Source: Rubricoccus marinus (GTDB lineage: Bacteria; Bacteroidota; Rhodothermia; Rhodothermales; Rubricoccaceae). Taken from it: a stretch of DNA of 64,000 nucleotides. Location of the stretch: NCBI RefSeq assembly GCF_002257665.1, contig NZ_MQWB01000001.1:3855119-3919118 (forward strand), in the 5' to 3' direction. Of this stretch, positions 36,885 to 46,257 are shown piece by piece. The translations under genes and the position numbers were made by a program. Within the stretch, counting starts at the first letter, position 1. Each line of letters starts with the position of its first letter. The notes beneath the pieces are model-generated. The model did not search any database. It was not told where the DNA came from and worked only from the letters and a program-made list of their open reading frames with translations.

Positions 36885-38867
36885 CTACGGCGTCTCCACC
36901 TTGGCGAACCACACGTCGCGCGTGCGGCCGCTGCCTGCGCGGAAGCCCGTTACAGCGCCCGAGTCGTCGCGTTCGAAATCGACCGTCGCGATGGGGAAGC
37001 CGCCGGTGAAGTCGTCCCCGGTGCTGTGGGCCAGCGTGACCGGCTCCTCGAAGCGGCGGTGGACCAGGTGCAGCTCGTCGCCGTCCACCTCGACAGTGTA
37101 GAACGTCTCCATCTCCTCGCTGAAGTAGCGGCCGGCGTAGTCCGCCAGAGGCGCGGGCTCGGCGGCCTCGTCGGGCAGGCGCGTGGCGGGGTGGTCGCCG
37201 CCCTGGTGGAGCGTGATCGTCGGGACGGTGCCGTCGTCGGCGACGTTGAACGTCACGCTTGCGGGCACCACGCGGAGCTCGAAGGTCTCGGCGGAGATGG
37301 GGAAGATCTCGACCTCGGACTGGCCGGTGGCCTGGGTGAAGTAGCGGCCGTCCTCGCGGCGGAAGGTGAGGATAAAGCCGGGCATCTCCTCCAACTCGTA
37401 TCGCCCCGCGTAGGCGTCGAACGTCTCGGGGTCGAAGCTCTCCGGGTCGAAGTCCTCGCCAGAGGCCGCTGGCGCGTCGGCCTCGTCCTCTGGCGTGAAG
37501 TGGTCGGCGAAGAAGGCGTTTGCGACCTGCGCCACTGCGTTGGGAATGCTTGGCGTGTTGCTGAGCACGATGATTCCGCTCTCGATGTCCGGCATGTAGC
37601 CGAAGTCCGAGCGGTGCGCCATGTCGGCGCCGCCGTGCTGGAAGCGCCGCTGCCCGCGCACCTCATCGATAAAGAGGCCAAAGCCGTAGTCCGTCGTGTC
37701 GCCAGAGGCCAGCACGTACGGCGTCGTCATCTGCGCGATGACGCGCTCGCCGCCGAGGCGGGCCGTGCGGTAGTTGTCCATCCACTTCGCGAGGTCGGGC
37801 GCGGTGGAGTAGATGCCGCCGGCGCCCATCGCGCCGCCGAGGTCCGGCACCTCGTCCCAGCCGCCTCCTTCGGCGGCGGTGTAGCCGCTGGCGCGGCCGG
37901 GGATGATCGTCGTGGGCGATTCGCGGACGTAGGTGTTCTCCATGCCGAGCGGGAGGAAGACGTTGGCGCGCATCCAGTCCGGGAAGCTCTCCTCCGTCAC
38001 GCGCTCCACGACCGTCGCCAGAAGCGCGAAGGCGGTGTTGTTGTAGTTCCACTCGGTTCCCGGCGTGTTCTGCAACTCGGTCTGGCGCTGGACGAGCGAG
38101 ATGATCTCGTGGCGCTCGATCGCCAAGGGGGCCACGCCGCTCATCGCGAGGGCGTTGAGGAACTCGCGGTAGCCGCTCGTGTGGGTGAGGAGGTGGCGGA
38201 TGGTGACCGTCGCGCCGAGGTCCGGGAGTTCGGGGATGTGCGCGCGGATGTCGTCGTCCAGGCCCAGCTCGCCCCGCTCCGCCAGAAGCGCGATCGCGAA
38301 GGCGGTGAACTGCTTCGACGTGGAGCCGATGTTGGTCGGCGTGTCCAGCGTGTACGGGATGCCGTAGGTAAGGCTCGCCATGCCGTACGGCTTCGCAAAG
38401 ACCAGCTCGCCGCGCTCCACGATTGCGACGACCACGCCGGGCGAGTCGTCGCTGTCGAGCACGGCGTACTGCTGGTCCACAATGGCCTCTGGCGCCGTGG
38501 CCACGGGCTCGGAGCGGAGGATCTCCAGCGCGTAGGTGCCCTTGGCGTTCTCGAACGGCGTGACGGTGATCGTGTAGACGCCAGAGGCCTCACTCACGAA
38601 CTGGAACGGGTCGGTGCCTCTGGCGGACTCGTCGAACTCGCCGACGGCCTCGCCGTCCGGTCCGGTGACGGTCACGACAACGTCGGCGTCGACCTGCACG
38701 GCGCGGCCGAGCACGAACTGGTCGGCGTCGAGCGCGAGGGTGTAGGCGTCCGAGTCGCCAGAGGCGGTGGTGCCCTCGGCGGGCTGGCCAGGCACGAGGG
38801 CCTCTTGCGCGGCTGCGCCGCCAGAGGCGAGCGCGAGGAGGAGGGCGAGGGTGTAGCGAGGCGTCAT
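36885..38867 (-). CDS. Secreted serine hydrolase, beta-lactamase class C / Pab87-like, 660 aa
   Basis: Periplasmic or secreted hydrolase. The signal peptide MTPRYTLALLLALASGGAAAQ is followed by a PPC-like beta domain (about residues 25-110, YTLALDADQFVLG ... GVYTITVTPFEN). The serine beta-lactamase-like domain spans about 120-480, with nucleophile motif GSTSKQFTAF (SxxK) near 178 and a WNYNNTAF Tyr-x-Asn motif near 275. A C-terminal beta domain (about 490-655) begins EYAGRYELEEMPGF-like and resembles the lipocalin-like tail of Pab87-type peptidases. Substrate unknown: D-amino peptides, esters or peptidoglycan fragments. Confidence 0.87.
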   Translation of the reverse strand: MTPRYTLALLLALASGGAAAQEALVPGQPAEGTTASGDSDAYTLALDADQFVLGRAVQVDADVVVTVTGPDGEAVGEFDESARGTDPFQFVSEASGVYTITVTPFENAKGTYALEILRSEPVATAPEAIVDQQYAVLDSDDSPGVVVAIVERGELVFAKPYGMASLTYGIPYTLDTPTNIGSTSKQFTAFAIALLAERGELGLDDDIRAHIPELPDLGATVTIRHLLTHTSGYREFLNALAMSGVAPLAIERHEIISLVQRQTELQNTPGTEWNYNNTAFALLATVVERVTEESFPDWMRANVFLPLGMENTYVRESPTTIIPGRASGYTAAEGGGWDEVPDLGGAMGAGGIYSTAPDLAKWMDNYRTARLGGERVIAQMTTPYVLASGDTTDYGFGLFIDEVRGQRRFQHGGADMAHRSDFGYMPDIESGIIVLSNTPSIPNAVAQVANAFFADHFTPEDEADAPAASGEDFDPESFDPETFDAYAGRYELEEMPGFILTFRREDGRYFTQATGQSEVEIFPISAETFELRVVPASVTFNVADDGTVPTITLHQGGDHPATRLPDEAAEPAPLADYAGRYFSEEMETFYTVEVDGDELHLVHRRFEEPVTLAHSTGDDFTGGFPIATVDFERDDSGAVTGFRAGSGRTRDVWFAKVETP

Positions 38868-38963
38868 GTGGGGTGAGGAAGAGTCCGGCCTCTGTTCGGA
38901 TGCGCGGCCCCGATGTTTCGCCCGCGGCGCTCGGGAACGCCGCCAGTTTCATCGTCGCTCCGC

Positions 38964-38994
38964 TTGGAAGCCGTCCGGCGCGCTCGGTACCTTG
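38964..38994 (+). promoter_or_regulatory. Candidate promoter of tRNA-Lys
   Basis: TTGGAA (38964-38969) and TACCTTG (38988-38994), 24 bp between element starts, the second box like the Bacteroidota TAnnTTTG. The start of transcription would fall at or next to the first tRNA base. Spacing and boxes resemble the candidate at 9476-9507. Confidence 0.35.
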
Positions 38995-38999
38995 CTGGT

Positions 39000-39073
39000 G
39001 CCCCTATAGCTCAGTTGGTTAGAGCAGCGGACTCTTAATCCGCGTGTCGCTGGTTCGAATCCAGCTGGGGGCA
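39000..39073 (+). tRNA. tRNA-Lys (anticodon CTT)
   Basis: A full cloverleaf. The acceptor GCCCCTA pairs with TGGGGGC (one G-U), the D-arm is in AGCTCAGTTGGTTAGAGC, the anticodon stem GCGGA/TCCGC holds loop CTCTTAA with anticodon CTT, and the T-arm is GCTGG-TTCGAAT-CCAGC. Discriminator A73. The 3' CCA is not encoded (genomic CAC follows). It is followed 8 bp later by a strong terminator. Confidence 0.97.
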
Positions 39074-39080
39074 CACAGGA

Positions 39081-39118
39081 AAGGCCTCTGGCGCAACCGC
39101 CAGAGGCCTTCTTTTTTT
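39081..39118 (+). terminator. Strong intrinsic terminator made from paired motif copies
   Basis: AAGGCCTCTGGCG (39081-39093), loop CAAC and CGCCAGAGGCCTT (39098-39110) form a perfect 13-bp stem, then C and seven T. It serves the tRNA-Lys transcript. The plus-strand A-tract before the stem is short, so use by clpP from the other side is less sure. Confidence 0.9.
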
Positions 39119-39134
39119 GGGCATGCGCCAGAGG

Positions 39135-39866
39135 CTACACGTCGTCGACGGTCTCGTCGATCTGGTCGTCGAGGTCCTTGGCGGGCTCGCCGTGGCCTGG
39201 CCCGAGGACGACGTCGATCAGGCCGAACTCCTTGGCCTCGACGGGGCTCATGAAGTTGTCCCGGTCCGTCCGCTCCTCGATGGTCTCGACGGTCTGGCCG
39301 GTGTGGTGCGCGAGGACCTCGTTGAGGCGCTGCTTGATGTAGAGGATCTCCTTGGCCTGGATCTCGATGTCCGAGGCCTGGCCCTGCGCGCCAGAGGACG
39401 GCTGGTGGATCATGATGCGGGAGTTGGGGAGCGCCGCGCGCTTGCCCTTCGCGCCGCCGGCCAGGAAGACGGAGCCCATGCTCGCCGCGAGGCCGACGCA
39501 GATCGTCGCCACGTCGGGCTTGACGAACTGCATGGTGTCGTAGACGGCCATGCCGGAGTACACCGCGCCGCCGGGCGAGTTGATGTACAGGTTGATGTCC
39601 TTGTCCGGGTCGTCAGCGGCGAGGAAGAGCAGCTGGGCAACGGCGAGGTTGGCCGTCTGGTCGTTGACCTGCGTGCCGAAGAGGACGATGCGGTCCTTGA
39701 GCAGGCGCGAGAAGATGTCGAACGAGCGCTCGCCGCGCGTCGTCTGCTCGATCACCATCGGCACGAGCGCGTTGATGGGCGCGGCCTCTTGCGGGCCGGA
39801 GTAGATGCCGCCGGGCAGGCTCGTGATGCCTTTGGCGAAGGTGACGAAGTCGCTGATCTGGGACAT
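39135..39866 (-). CDS. clpP: ATP-dependent Clp protease proteolytic subunit
   Basis: Serine protease ring subunit that degrades proteins unfolded by ClpX/ClpA. 243 aa from ATG 39866 ([13 protein letters not shown]); the frame is open upstream but not gene-like. The catalytic Ser is in [19 protein letters not shown] near residue 120, the His in [14 protein letters not shown] near 145, and the Asp in [21 protein letters not shown] near 194. The N-terminus is about 25 residues longer than typical ClpP and the C-terminal tail is acidic. It stands downstream of a tRNA gene on the opposite strand. Confidence 0.95.
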   Translation of the reverse strand: MSQISDFVTFAKGITSLPGGIYSGPQEAAPINALVPMVIEQTTRGERSFDIFSRLLKDRIVLFGTQVNDQTANLAVAQLLFLAADDPDKDINLYINSPGGAVYSGMAVYDTMQFVKPDVATICVGLAASMGSVFLAGGAKGKRAALPNSRIMIHQPSSGAQGQASDIEIQAKEILYIKQRLNEVLAHHTGQTVETIEERTDRDNFMSPVEAKEFGLIDVVLGPGHGEPAKDLDDQIDETVDDV

Positions 39867-40087
39867 TTTCGGGGTCGGGTGTGTCGGTGACAAGTTCGCG
39901 TCCTCGCACCCGGCGCGCCGCGCCACGGTTCCGAAACCGCGCGACGGGGAGATTCGGCCAGGGAAGGGGACCAGACGGGTGCCCACGGCGCCGTCCATTC
40001 GCCAGCCCGCGCCTCTGGCGGCTCCCTGCGCCTCTGGCGCCAGAGGCGCGCGTGCAACCGGGAGCGGGCGCGGCGCGTCCCGGCACG

Positions 40088-41974
40088 ATGCACGCTGATC
40101 GCCTCCCCGACCTCCTCCAGCGGCTCGACCGCCATGCCGCCTCGCTGCGGCAGACGAGCCTCCGCTTTTCCCGCCTCCGCCTCGCGGCCGCCCTCGGCGG
40201 CATCGGCCTCGCGCTGGCGCTTGGCGGGACGGTCGGGCCTCTAGCGGGCTGGCTCACCGCGCTGGGCACGATCCTCGTGTTCAGTGTCCTCGTGCGCTTC
40301 CACGACCGCGTGGAGGTGGCGCTCAAGCGGAACCGGCTCTGGCGGACGCTTCAGGCGCGGCACCTCGCGCGCGTGACGTTGGACTGGGACGCGCTCGGCC
40401 CGGCGCCGGCGCCCGCGCCGCCCGGCCACGCGTTCGCGTCGGACCTGGACGTGGTGGGGCCGCGCTCGCTTTTGCACCTGCTGGACACGACGGGGACGGC
40501 GGGCGCCCGCACCCGCCTCCGCGGCTGGCTCCTGGCGTCCGTCCCCGACGCCGACGCGGGGCGCCTCCGCCAGCGCCGCGTCCGCGCCCTCGTGCCGCGC
40601 CGCCGTTTGCGCGACCGCCTCGCGCTGCTCGCCCATACCGCCAGCGGCTCGGCCGACGCGCGCTGGAGCGACGCGTCGCTCCGGACCTGGCTGGACGCGC
40701 CAGAGGCCGACGGCTCCGTCCGCACCTGGGCGCTCGTGCTGGGCTCGCTCGCCGCGCTAACGGCGATCCTCATCGTGATCGCGATTATCGGTGGCCCGTC
40801 GCTGTGGGGCTACTCGTTCGTGGTGTACCTGCTGCTGTACGTCTCGCGCTACGCGGCCTTTTCCGAGGTCTTCGACCGCGCCTACGACTTGCAGCACGGG
40901 CTTGCGCAGATCGCGCCGATGCTGGACTTCGCGGAGGCGGACGGAGCGCGCCGCGACCCCGACCTCGCGCCGTTGTGGGAGCCTCTGGCGGGCGAGAGCG
41001 CGCCGAGCCGGCACCTCAAGCGGCTGGACCGGATCGCGTCGGCCGCGGCGGTGACGCGCAACGACGTGGGCCGCGTGGTCATCAACGCGATCCTGCCCTA
41101 CGACCTGCTGCTCACGCTCGCGCTGAACCGGCTGCGGACGGAATTCGCGCGCCTGCTCCCGCCGTGGCTGGACGCCGTCTACGAGATCGAGGCGCTGGGC
41201 GCGCTCGCCGCCGCCTATGACTTCCGCCGCGAGGCCACCGCGTTCCCCGACCTCTCGCCTCTGGCGCCAGAGGCCTCGGGCGCGCCGCCGCTTTTCCGTG
41301 CGGCCGATCTCCGGCACCCGCTCCTGCCGCTCGGCGGAGCGCGTGGCAACGAGATTGAGCTAGGCGCGGGGGAGGTCATCCTCGTGACCGGCTCCAACAT
41401 GTCGGGCAAGAGCACCTTTCTCCGCTCCATCGGCGTGGCGAGCGTGCTGGGATGGGCCGGCGGGCCCGTCTGGGCCGAGTCGGCATCGTTGCGGCCGCTG
41501 CGGCCGTTCGCGTCCATGCGCATCGGCGACGTGCTCCAGGAAGGCCTCTCCACCTTCTACGCCGAAGTCAAGCGCCTCAAGGCGCTGCTGGACTCCGTCG
41601 AGACGCCCGCGGATCGGCGTCCGGGGCAGGTGCCGGCCTCTGGCGAGAGCGCGGAGGCCGTGCCGTCGCTCGTGCTGATCGACGAGATGCTGCGCGGCAC
41701 GAACAATCGCGAGCGGCTGGCGGGTGCGCAAGCCATCGTGCGGGCGCTCGCGGGCGCTCACGCCACGTCTCTCGTCGCCACGCACGACCTCGCGCTGGCG
41801 GATCTGGAGCAGGAGGACGCGCGCGTCAGCAACGCGCACTTCCGCGAGGAGGCCGAGGGCGACCGCCTCGCCTTCGATTACCTCTTGCGTCCCGGCCCGT
41901 GCCCCACCACGAACGCGCTCATCATCATGCACCGCGCGGGCCTGCCGGTGGTGCTGGAGCCCGCGACGGGATAA
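40088..41974 (+). CDS. Membrane-anchored MutS-family ATPase, 628 aa
   Basis: MutS-like protein without the mismatch-recognition domain. Four hydrophobic segments lie in the N-terminal half, two at about residues 30-75 and two at about 218-260, suggesting membrane attachment. A MutS core-like helical part follows (about 130-400). The ATPase has Walker [17 protein letters not shown] near 433 and Walker [17 protein letters not shown] near 528, then the HDLALADLE and terminal [14 protein letters not shown] parts. Similar transmembrane MutS relatives are known in Bacteroidota but their role is unclear. The PLAPEA motif (41257-41274) sits in the core-ATPase linker. Confidence 0.85.
   Translation: MHADRLPDLLQRLDRHAASLRQTSLRFSRLRLAAALGGIGLALALGGTVGPLAGWLTALGTILVFSVLVRFHDRVEVALKRNRLWRTLQARHLARVTLDWDALGPAPAPAPPGHAFASDLDVVGPRSLLHLLDTTGTAGARTRLRGWLLASVPDADAGRLRQRRVRALVPRRRLRDRLALLAHTASGSADARWSDASLRTWLDAPEADGSVRTWALVLGSLAALTAILIVIAIIGGPSLWGYSFVVYLLLYVSRYAAFSEVFDRAYDLQHGLAQIAPMLDFAEADGARRDPDLAPLWEPLAGESAPSRHLKRLDRIASAAAVTRNDVGRVVINAILPYDLLLTLALNRLRTEFARLLPPWLDAVYEIEALGALAAAYDFRREATAFPDLSPLAPEASGAPPLFRAADLRHPLLPLGGARGNEIELGAGEVILVTGSNMSGKSTFLRSIGVASVLGWAGGPVWAESASLRPLRPFASMRIGDVLQEGLSTFYAEVKRLKALLDSVETPADRRPGQVPASGESAEAVPSLVLIDEMLRGTNNRERLAGAQAIVRALAGAHATSLVATHDLALADLEQEDARVSNAHFREEAEGDRLAFDYLLRPGPCPTTNALIIMHRAGLPVVLEPATG
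41257..41274. repeat. Iterated palindrome inside a coding region, PLAPEA frame
   Basis: Perfect GCCTCTGGCGCCAGAGGC within the MutS-like gene, translated as PLAPEA in a linker just before the ATPase domain. Confidence 0.85.
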
Positions 41975-42003
41975 GAGGGGAGGCGCCAGAGGCGCCCGGA
42001 TCA

Positions 42004-42025
42004 TAGCCTCTGGCGCCAGAGGCTA
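42004..42025. repeat. 22-bp palindrome supplying a stop codon
   Basis: TAG, then CCTCTGGCGCCAGAGG, then CTA: a perfect 22-bp palindrome. Its right end (CTA on the plus strand) is the stop codon of the minus-strand lipase-like gene. It lies between convergent genes and may be a bidirectional terminator. Confidence 0.85.
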
Positions 42026-42727
42026 CTGGTCCCCCTCTGCTTCGCACCCTGCCGTCGCGCCTGTTCGGAGAAAGCAGGCGGTCATCCGCGCCACGGACGG
42101 CTTCGTCATGATGAACGTGTGGCCGGACGCCACCACAACGTGCTCGGCCTCGCCCTCAAGGTGGCTTTCCTCCAGGCTCACCTTGCCGTCGCGGTCTCCC
42201 GCGATGACGGCGATCTCGACGGCCTCTGGCGGGGGCATCGCCGCGACGGTGCTGTTCTCGGTCTTGAGTTCGGTGATCGGCCGCAGCATCCAGCCGACCC
42301 ATTTCGAGAGCCGGTCGGCGGTCTCGGAGCCTTGGTTCGGCGGTGCCATCATGACCACGCGGCCCAGGTGCTCGGGCCGCTCGTCCTCAATCAACTGCCG
42401 CACCACGATCCCGCCCAGACTGTGCGTCACGAAGTGCACCTGTGCGGGCGGGTTCGCCTCCGTCTCGCGCTCTAGAACGGCGTTCAGGTCTCCCGCGATG
42501 GTCTCGATGTCCGGACCAAAGCTGTCGTAGCCGTAGTTGAGCGTGCGGAAGCCCTGCTGGCGGAGGCGAAGCTCCATCGGCACCATGGAGAACTGGCTGC
42601 GGCCCATGCCGTGCACGAGGACGACCAACTCGCGCGGGGCCTCTGGCGCGAGGCCGCGCGGCGCGCAGCCGCTGAGGGCGAGCGCGAGAAGCGCGACGGA
42701 AAGAACGCGGATTCGGGGGCGGGTCAT
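42023..42727 (-). CDS. Lipase-like alpha/beta hydrolase lipoprotein, 234 aa
   Basis: Envelope hydrolase. The signal MTRPRIRVLSVALLALALSGCAP has lipobox ALSGC (Cys21); I chose ATG 42727. Motifs are ELVVLVHGMGRSQFSM (oxyanion region, about residues 32-47), THSLGGIVVRQLI with nucleophile Ser near 100, and a C-terminal SGHTFIMTKPSV with the catalytic His near 208. This is the pattern of DUF676/PGAP1-like serine esterases. Substrate unknown. Convergent with the MutS-like gene. Confidence 0.85.
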   Translation of the reverse strand: MTRPRIRVLSVALLALALSGCAPRGLAPEAPRELVVLVHGMGRSQFSMVPMELRLRQQGFRTLNYGYDSFGPDIETIAGDLNAVLERETEANPPAQVHFVTHSLGGIVVRQLIEDERPEHLGRVVMMAPPNQGSETADRLSKWVGWMLRPITELKTENSTVAAMPPPEAVEIAVIAGDRDGKVSLEESHLEGEAEHVVVASGHTFIMTKPSVARMTACFLRTGATAGCEAEGDQ

Positions 42728-42784
42728 AACGGGAAGAATAGCCTCTGGCGTCACGGGCCTTTGGCGCCAGAGGCCTAAACGGAA

Positions 42785-42814
42785 CGCGCCCGTCTACCGA
42801 AGCAGACGGGCGCG
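42785..42814 (-). terminator. Terminator hairpin after trigger factor
   Basis: CGCGCCCGTCT (42785-42795) and AGACGGGCGCG (42804-42814), a perfect 11-bp stem, followed on the minus strand by TTCCGTTT. It lies just past the trigger-factor stop. Similar CGCGCCCG-based hairpins follow atpC and DUF4870. Confidence 0.7.
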
Positions 42815-42846
42815 GGTTGCGGTCGCCAGAGGCGGCGCGTGTCCGC

Positions 42847-44181
42847 CTACTCGCCAGAGGTCTTCTCGGCCTCCAGGTCCTCGCGGCTCTTCTCTACGAT
42901 CTCGAAGCGCTTGCCGAGCGACTCGAAGACGCGCTGGTTGAGAAGGTGGTCGCCCATCTGCTGCATCATCTGCGGCTGCTGGGTAAAGAAGCCCTTCATC
43001 ATCTCGATGTCGCCGTCCTCGCCCGCGATGCGTGCAAACTCGGCGTCGAAGTCCTCGTTCGTGACTTCCAGGCCTTCCTCTTCCACGAGCTTGTCCTTGA
43101 CGAGCAACCAGCGGACCTGCTTTTCAGCCTGCTCGCGGTTCTGCTCGCGGAACGCCTCCACGTCGAAGCCGGCGGGGAGCTGCTTGTTGGGCTGCTTCTC
43201 GCGGATCTCTTCCAGCGAGGCGTCCAGGGCGGCGTCGCTCAGGACTTCGGGGATGGCGAAGGGGTGCGCGTCCACGAACGCCTCCACCATCTTGGACTCC
43301 ATGTTCTGGCGCGCGCGGCGGTTCCAGTTCTCCTCCAGCTCGTTGCGGGCCTCCTCGCGGAGCCCGTCCACGGTCTCCTGCTTGCCGGAGGTGTGCTCCT
43401 TGACCCACTCGTCGGTCATCTCGGGGATGTCGCGGCGCTGCACGGTCTGGACCGTGATCTGGTAGCGGTCCACGTGCTCGTCGTGGTCCAGCTCCTCGTC
43501 CTCCTCGTGCTCGTGGGGGAACTCGACGATGAACTCGTCGCCAGAGGTTTTGCCGATCAGGCCGTCCTTGAGCTCGGGGCGGAGGTCGGGGTTGGCGAGG
43601 ACGATCTGCGCGTCGCTCTGCTTCGGGCCGGAGGGCTCGTCCTCGGCGTTGACGGGCTGGATGTCCACAATGGCGACGTGGTCGGCGGTCAGCGCCGTGC
43701 CTTCGGGCTCGTCTTCGAGCGTGGCCGCGAGGTCGCGGCGGCGCTCCAGGTCGGCCTCGATGTCCTCGTCGGTGAACGTCCGCACGAGGCGCGTGACCGG
43801 CACGCCGCTCATCTCGGCGAGCTCGAACTGCGGCTTGACGCCGAAGCGGACTTCCGCCTTCAGCTCCGCGTCCTTGTCGTCCACGTCGAAGTCCATGTCC
43901 ACCAGACGCGGCTGGCCGATGGGGTCGTAGGACTCGTTCTCCACGACGGCCGTCCGGTAGGCCTCGCCGATGGCCGCCTCGGCGACCTGCACGGCGACCT
44001 GCTGGCCCACCATCTTGCGGACGACGCCCATGGGCACCTTGCCGGGGCGGAAGCCCTTGAGGCTGATCTGGGCGCGCTCTTTCTTGAGCGCATCGGTGAT
44101 CTGTTCCTGGATCTCGTCGGTCGGGACGACGATGTCGAGGGCGTAATCGACCTCGGAGAGTTCGCGGACGTCGGTCTGCAT
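42847..44181 (-). CDS. tig: Trigger factor (peptidyl-prolyl isomerase chaperone)
   Basis: Ribosome-bound chaperone, 444 aa, start ATG 44181 (MQTDVRELSEVDYALDIVV). The N-terminal ribosome-binding signature is the FRPGKVPMGVVRKMVG stretch (about residues 42-58). The central FKBP-like domain is about 150-235. The C-terminal chaperone arms are highly charged and helical (about 245-435). An EFPHEHEEDEELDHDEHVD acidic insert lies in the FKBP-like part. The usual tig-clpP-clpX linkage is absent here, although clpP lies about 3 kb away. Confidence 0.93.
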   Translation of the reverse strand: MQTDVRELSEVDYALDIVVPTDEIQEQITDALKKERAQISLKGFRPGKVPMGVVRKMVGQQVAVQVAEAAIGEAYRTAVVENESYDPIGQPRLVDMDFDVDDKDAELKAEVRFGVKPQFELAEMSGVPVTRLVRTFTDEDIEADLERRRDLAATLEDEPEGTALTADHVAIVDIQPVNAEDEPSGPKQSDAQIVLANPDLRPELKDGLIGKTSGDEFIVEFPHEHEEDEELDHDEHVDRYQITVQTVQRRDIPEMTDEWVKEHTSGKQETVDGLREEARNELEENWNRRARQNMESKMVEAFVDAHPFAIPEVLSDAALDASLEEIREKQPNKQLPAGFDVEAFREQNREQAEKQVRWLLVKDKLVEEEGLEVTNEDFDAEFARIAGEDGDIEMMKGFFTQQPQMMQQMGDHLLNQRVFESLGKRFEIVEKSREDLEAEKTSGE

Positions 44182-44407
44182 CGGTTTCGGCGCGGGGTGT
44201 TTAAGCACAGAGGCGCGGCCCGCTGAGGAGCCACGCCCGTGGTACCGAAAAACTAGGGGATAGGATCTCGCCCGGCGGTGAGGATGCCGGGAATCGGGCC
44301 TCTGGCGAGAGGGAGGGGCCGCTGGCGCCAGAGGCCGCTGCAGCGCGGCGCGCGCGGGCTCCGTACGGGGAGGGACACCCTTCCGGCGCGGCCCCGCGCC
44401 TCCGCAC

Positions 44408-45640
44408 ATGCGACTCCTCCTCGCCCTCTTCCTCCTCGCGCCGCTGGCGGCGTGCGACCTCGCCGGAGAGGACGCGCCCCAGGACCCCACGCCCATCGCG
44501 CTCTCGCCTCTGGCGAAAGACCTCGTGGACCAGGGCAACAGCTTCGGCGTGGCGCTTTTCGCCGAAACCGCCGCCGAGGACGACGGCAACCTCATGCTCT
44601 CGCCGCTGAGCGCGAGCGTGGCGCTGACGATGCTGATGAACGGCGCCTCTGGCGACACCTATGACCAGATCCACGCGATGCTCGGGCTCGCGCCAGAGGC
44701 CGACCTGGACGCCGTCAACGCGGCCTACGCCGATCTCCGCGAGCAACTCCTGGAGGCCGATCCCGACGTGCAGTTCACGCTCGCCAACGCCCTGTTCCAC
44801 AACTCGAACGTCACCGACGGCTTCCCGCTGGAGGCGCCGTTCCTCGCCGCGCTGCGCGGCCCGTTCGAGGCGCGCGTGGACGGCCTGGACTTTTTCGCGC
44901 CAGAGGCGCTCAGGACGATCAACGGCTGGGCCGCGGACCAGACCAACGACCGCGTCGAGACCGTGCTGAGCGAGTTGGACCCGGACCTCGTGCTGCTGCT
45001 CATGAACGCGCTCTACTTCAAGGGCGACTGGTCCACGCCGTTCAAAGAGGAGAACACGCGGCCCGCCGCGTTCACGCTCGCCTCTGGCGAGACCGTGCAG
45101 GCGCCGACGATGCACGGCGGCGTGCAGGCGCTCTTGGCCTCTGGCGACGGCTACACCGCGCTGGAGATGCCCTACGGCCGCCGCAACTTCTCAATGGTGG
45201 TCCTCACGCCAGAGGCGGGCTCGCTCGCGGATTTCGGCGCCGCGCTCCGCGGCGGCCTCTGGCGCGACGCGACGGCGGCCCTGGACGCGCAAGAGGTCTT
45301 CTACAAGGTGGACGTGGCGCTCCCGCGCTTCTCCTTCGAGACCGACAAGACACTCAACGGTACGCTGGAGGCGCTGGGCATGACCGACGCCTTCGGGCCG
45401 CGGGCGGACCTCTCGCGCATCCAGGCGCAACTCTCGATGGTGGTCAGCTTCGTGAAGCAGAACACGTTCGTGGAGGTCAACGAGGAGGGGACGGAAGCCG
45501 CGGCCGTGACGACGGTCGGCGTGACGGCGACCTCGCTCGGCCCGCAGTTCTCCGCCGACCGGCCGTTCGTGTTCGCCATCCGCGAGCGCACGACGAACAC
45601 GCTCCTCTTTATCGGGCAGGTCGCCGATCCCACCTCGTGA
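44408..45640 (+). CDS. Bacterial serpin lipoprotein, 410 aa
   Basis: Serine-protease inhibitor fold. The signal MRLLLALFLLAPLAACDLAG has a lipobox (LAAC, Cys16), so it is probably surface- or periplasm-anchored. The serpin body has NLMLSPLSASVALTMLMNGASGDTYDQI (about residues 60-87), LLMNALYFKGDWSTPF (about 197-212) and a hinge TFVEVNEEGTEAAAVTTVGVT (about 353-373) whose small residues fit an inhibitory serpin. The C-terminal DRPFVFAIRERTTNTLLFIGQV is canonical. The P1 residue cannot be fixed by eye (Thr/Ser/Leu region). Motif copies encode ASGD, APEA and LWRD loops. Confidence 0.92.
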   Translation: MRLLLALFLLAPLAACDLAGEDAPQDPTPIALSPLAKDLVDQGNSFGVALFAETAAEDDGNLMLSPLSASVALTMLMNGASGDTYDQIHAMLGLAPEADLDAVNAAYADLREQLLEADPDVQFTLANALFHNSNVTDGFPLEAPFLAALRGPFEARVDGLDFFAPEALRTINGWAADQTNDRVETVLSELDPDLVLLLMNALYFKGDWSTPFKEENTRPAAFTLASGETVQAPTMHGGVQALLASGDGYTALEMPYGRRNFSMVVLTPEAGSLADFGAALRGGLWRDATAALDAQEVFYKVDVALPRFSFETDKTLNGTLEALGMTDAFGPRADLSRIQAQLSMVVSFVKQNTFVEVNEEGTEAAAVTTVGVTATSLGPQFSADRPFVFAIRERTTNTLLFIGQVADPTS

Positions 45641-45714
45641 GCCGGTTCCGCCAGAGGCCGCTGGGGACATCCCAGCGCCTCGCCTCGCTTCTGGCGCGCC
45701 CCTAGGTTGCGCGC

Positions 45715-46257
45715 GTGCCCACCGAGCGAGATCTCATCCACGGCTGCAAGCAGCAGCACCCCCCGAGCCAGGAGGCGTTGTACCGCCTCTACTGGTCGTT
45801 CGCCATGTCCGTCGCCCTCCGCTACGCCGCCTCTCGCGAGGACGCCCTCGAAGTCGCCCACGACGCGTTCGTCAAGGCGTTCGGCGCGATGGGCGATGTG
45901 GACCCGGGGCGGCCGTTCAAGCCGTGGTTCCGCCAGATCCTCGTCCGCTGCGCCATCGACCAGCACCGCTCCACGCGCCGTCACTACGCCACGCTCGCGC
46001 CCTCGGACGATCCGCCAGAGGCGCCGGTCCACGCCGATCAACTCGGCGCGCTGGAGACGGGTGAGATCCTCCAGCTTCTAGCGGAGTTGAGCGAGCCGCA
46101 GCGGGCCGTCTTCAACCTCTACGAAGTGGAGGGCTACTCGCACGACGAGATCGCGGGCCTCCTCGGCATCGCCGTCGGCACGTCGCGTTCGCACCTCACG
46201 CGCGCCCGCGCTCGGCTCCAGGCGCTCTACCACCACCACATCGGGACGCTCTCATGA
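45715..46257 (+). CDS. ECF-type RNA polymerase sigma factor, 180 aa
   Basis: Alternative sigma factor. GTG start at 45715. Region 2 covers about residues 20-92 (ALYRLYWSFAMSVALRYAASREDALEVAHDAFVKAF ... FKPWFRQILVRCAIDQHRS). Region 4 covers about 118-170 (LLAELSEPQRAVFNLYEVEGYSHDEIAGLLGIAVGTSRSHLTRARARLQ). The stop overlaps the next gene's start (ATGA at 46254), so the partner membrane protein is translationally coupled, the common sigma/anti-sigma layout. Preceded by a TAGGTTGC box about 10 bp before the start, possibly a -7 element of a leaderless or short-leader transcript. Confidence 0.93.
   Translation: MPTERDLIHGCKQQHPPSQEALYRLYWSFAMSVALRYAASREDALEVAHDAFVKAFGAMGDVDPGRPFKPWFRQILVRCAIDQHRSTRRHYATLAPSDDPPEAPVHADQLGALETGEILQLLAELSEPQRAVFNLYEVEGYSHDEIAGLLGIAVGTSRSHLTRARARLQALYHHHIGTLS

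Noticed and set aside
44182-44260. Possible tRNA remnant upstream of trigger factor (frame reads SSAGRAS-like)
   Set aside because: No cloverleaf can be drawn; T-loop and acceptor pairing are absent.
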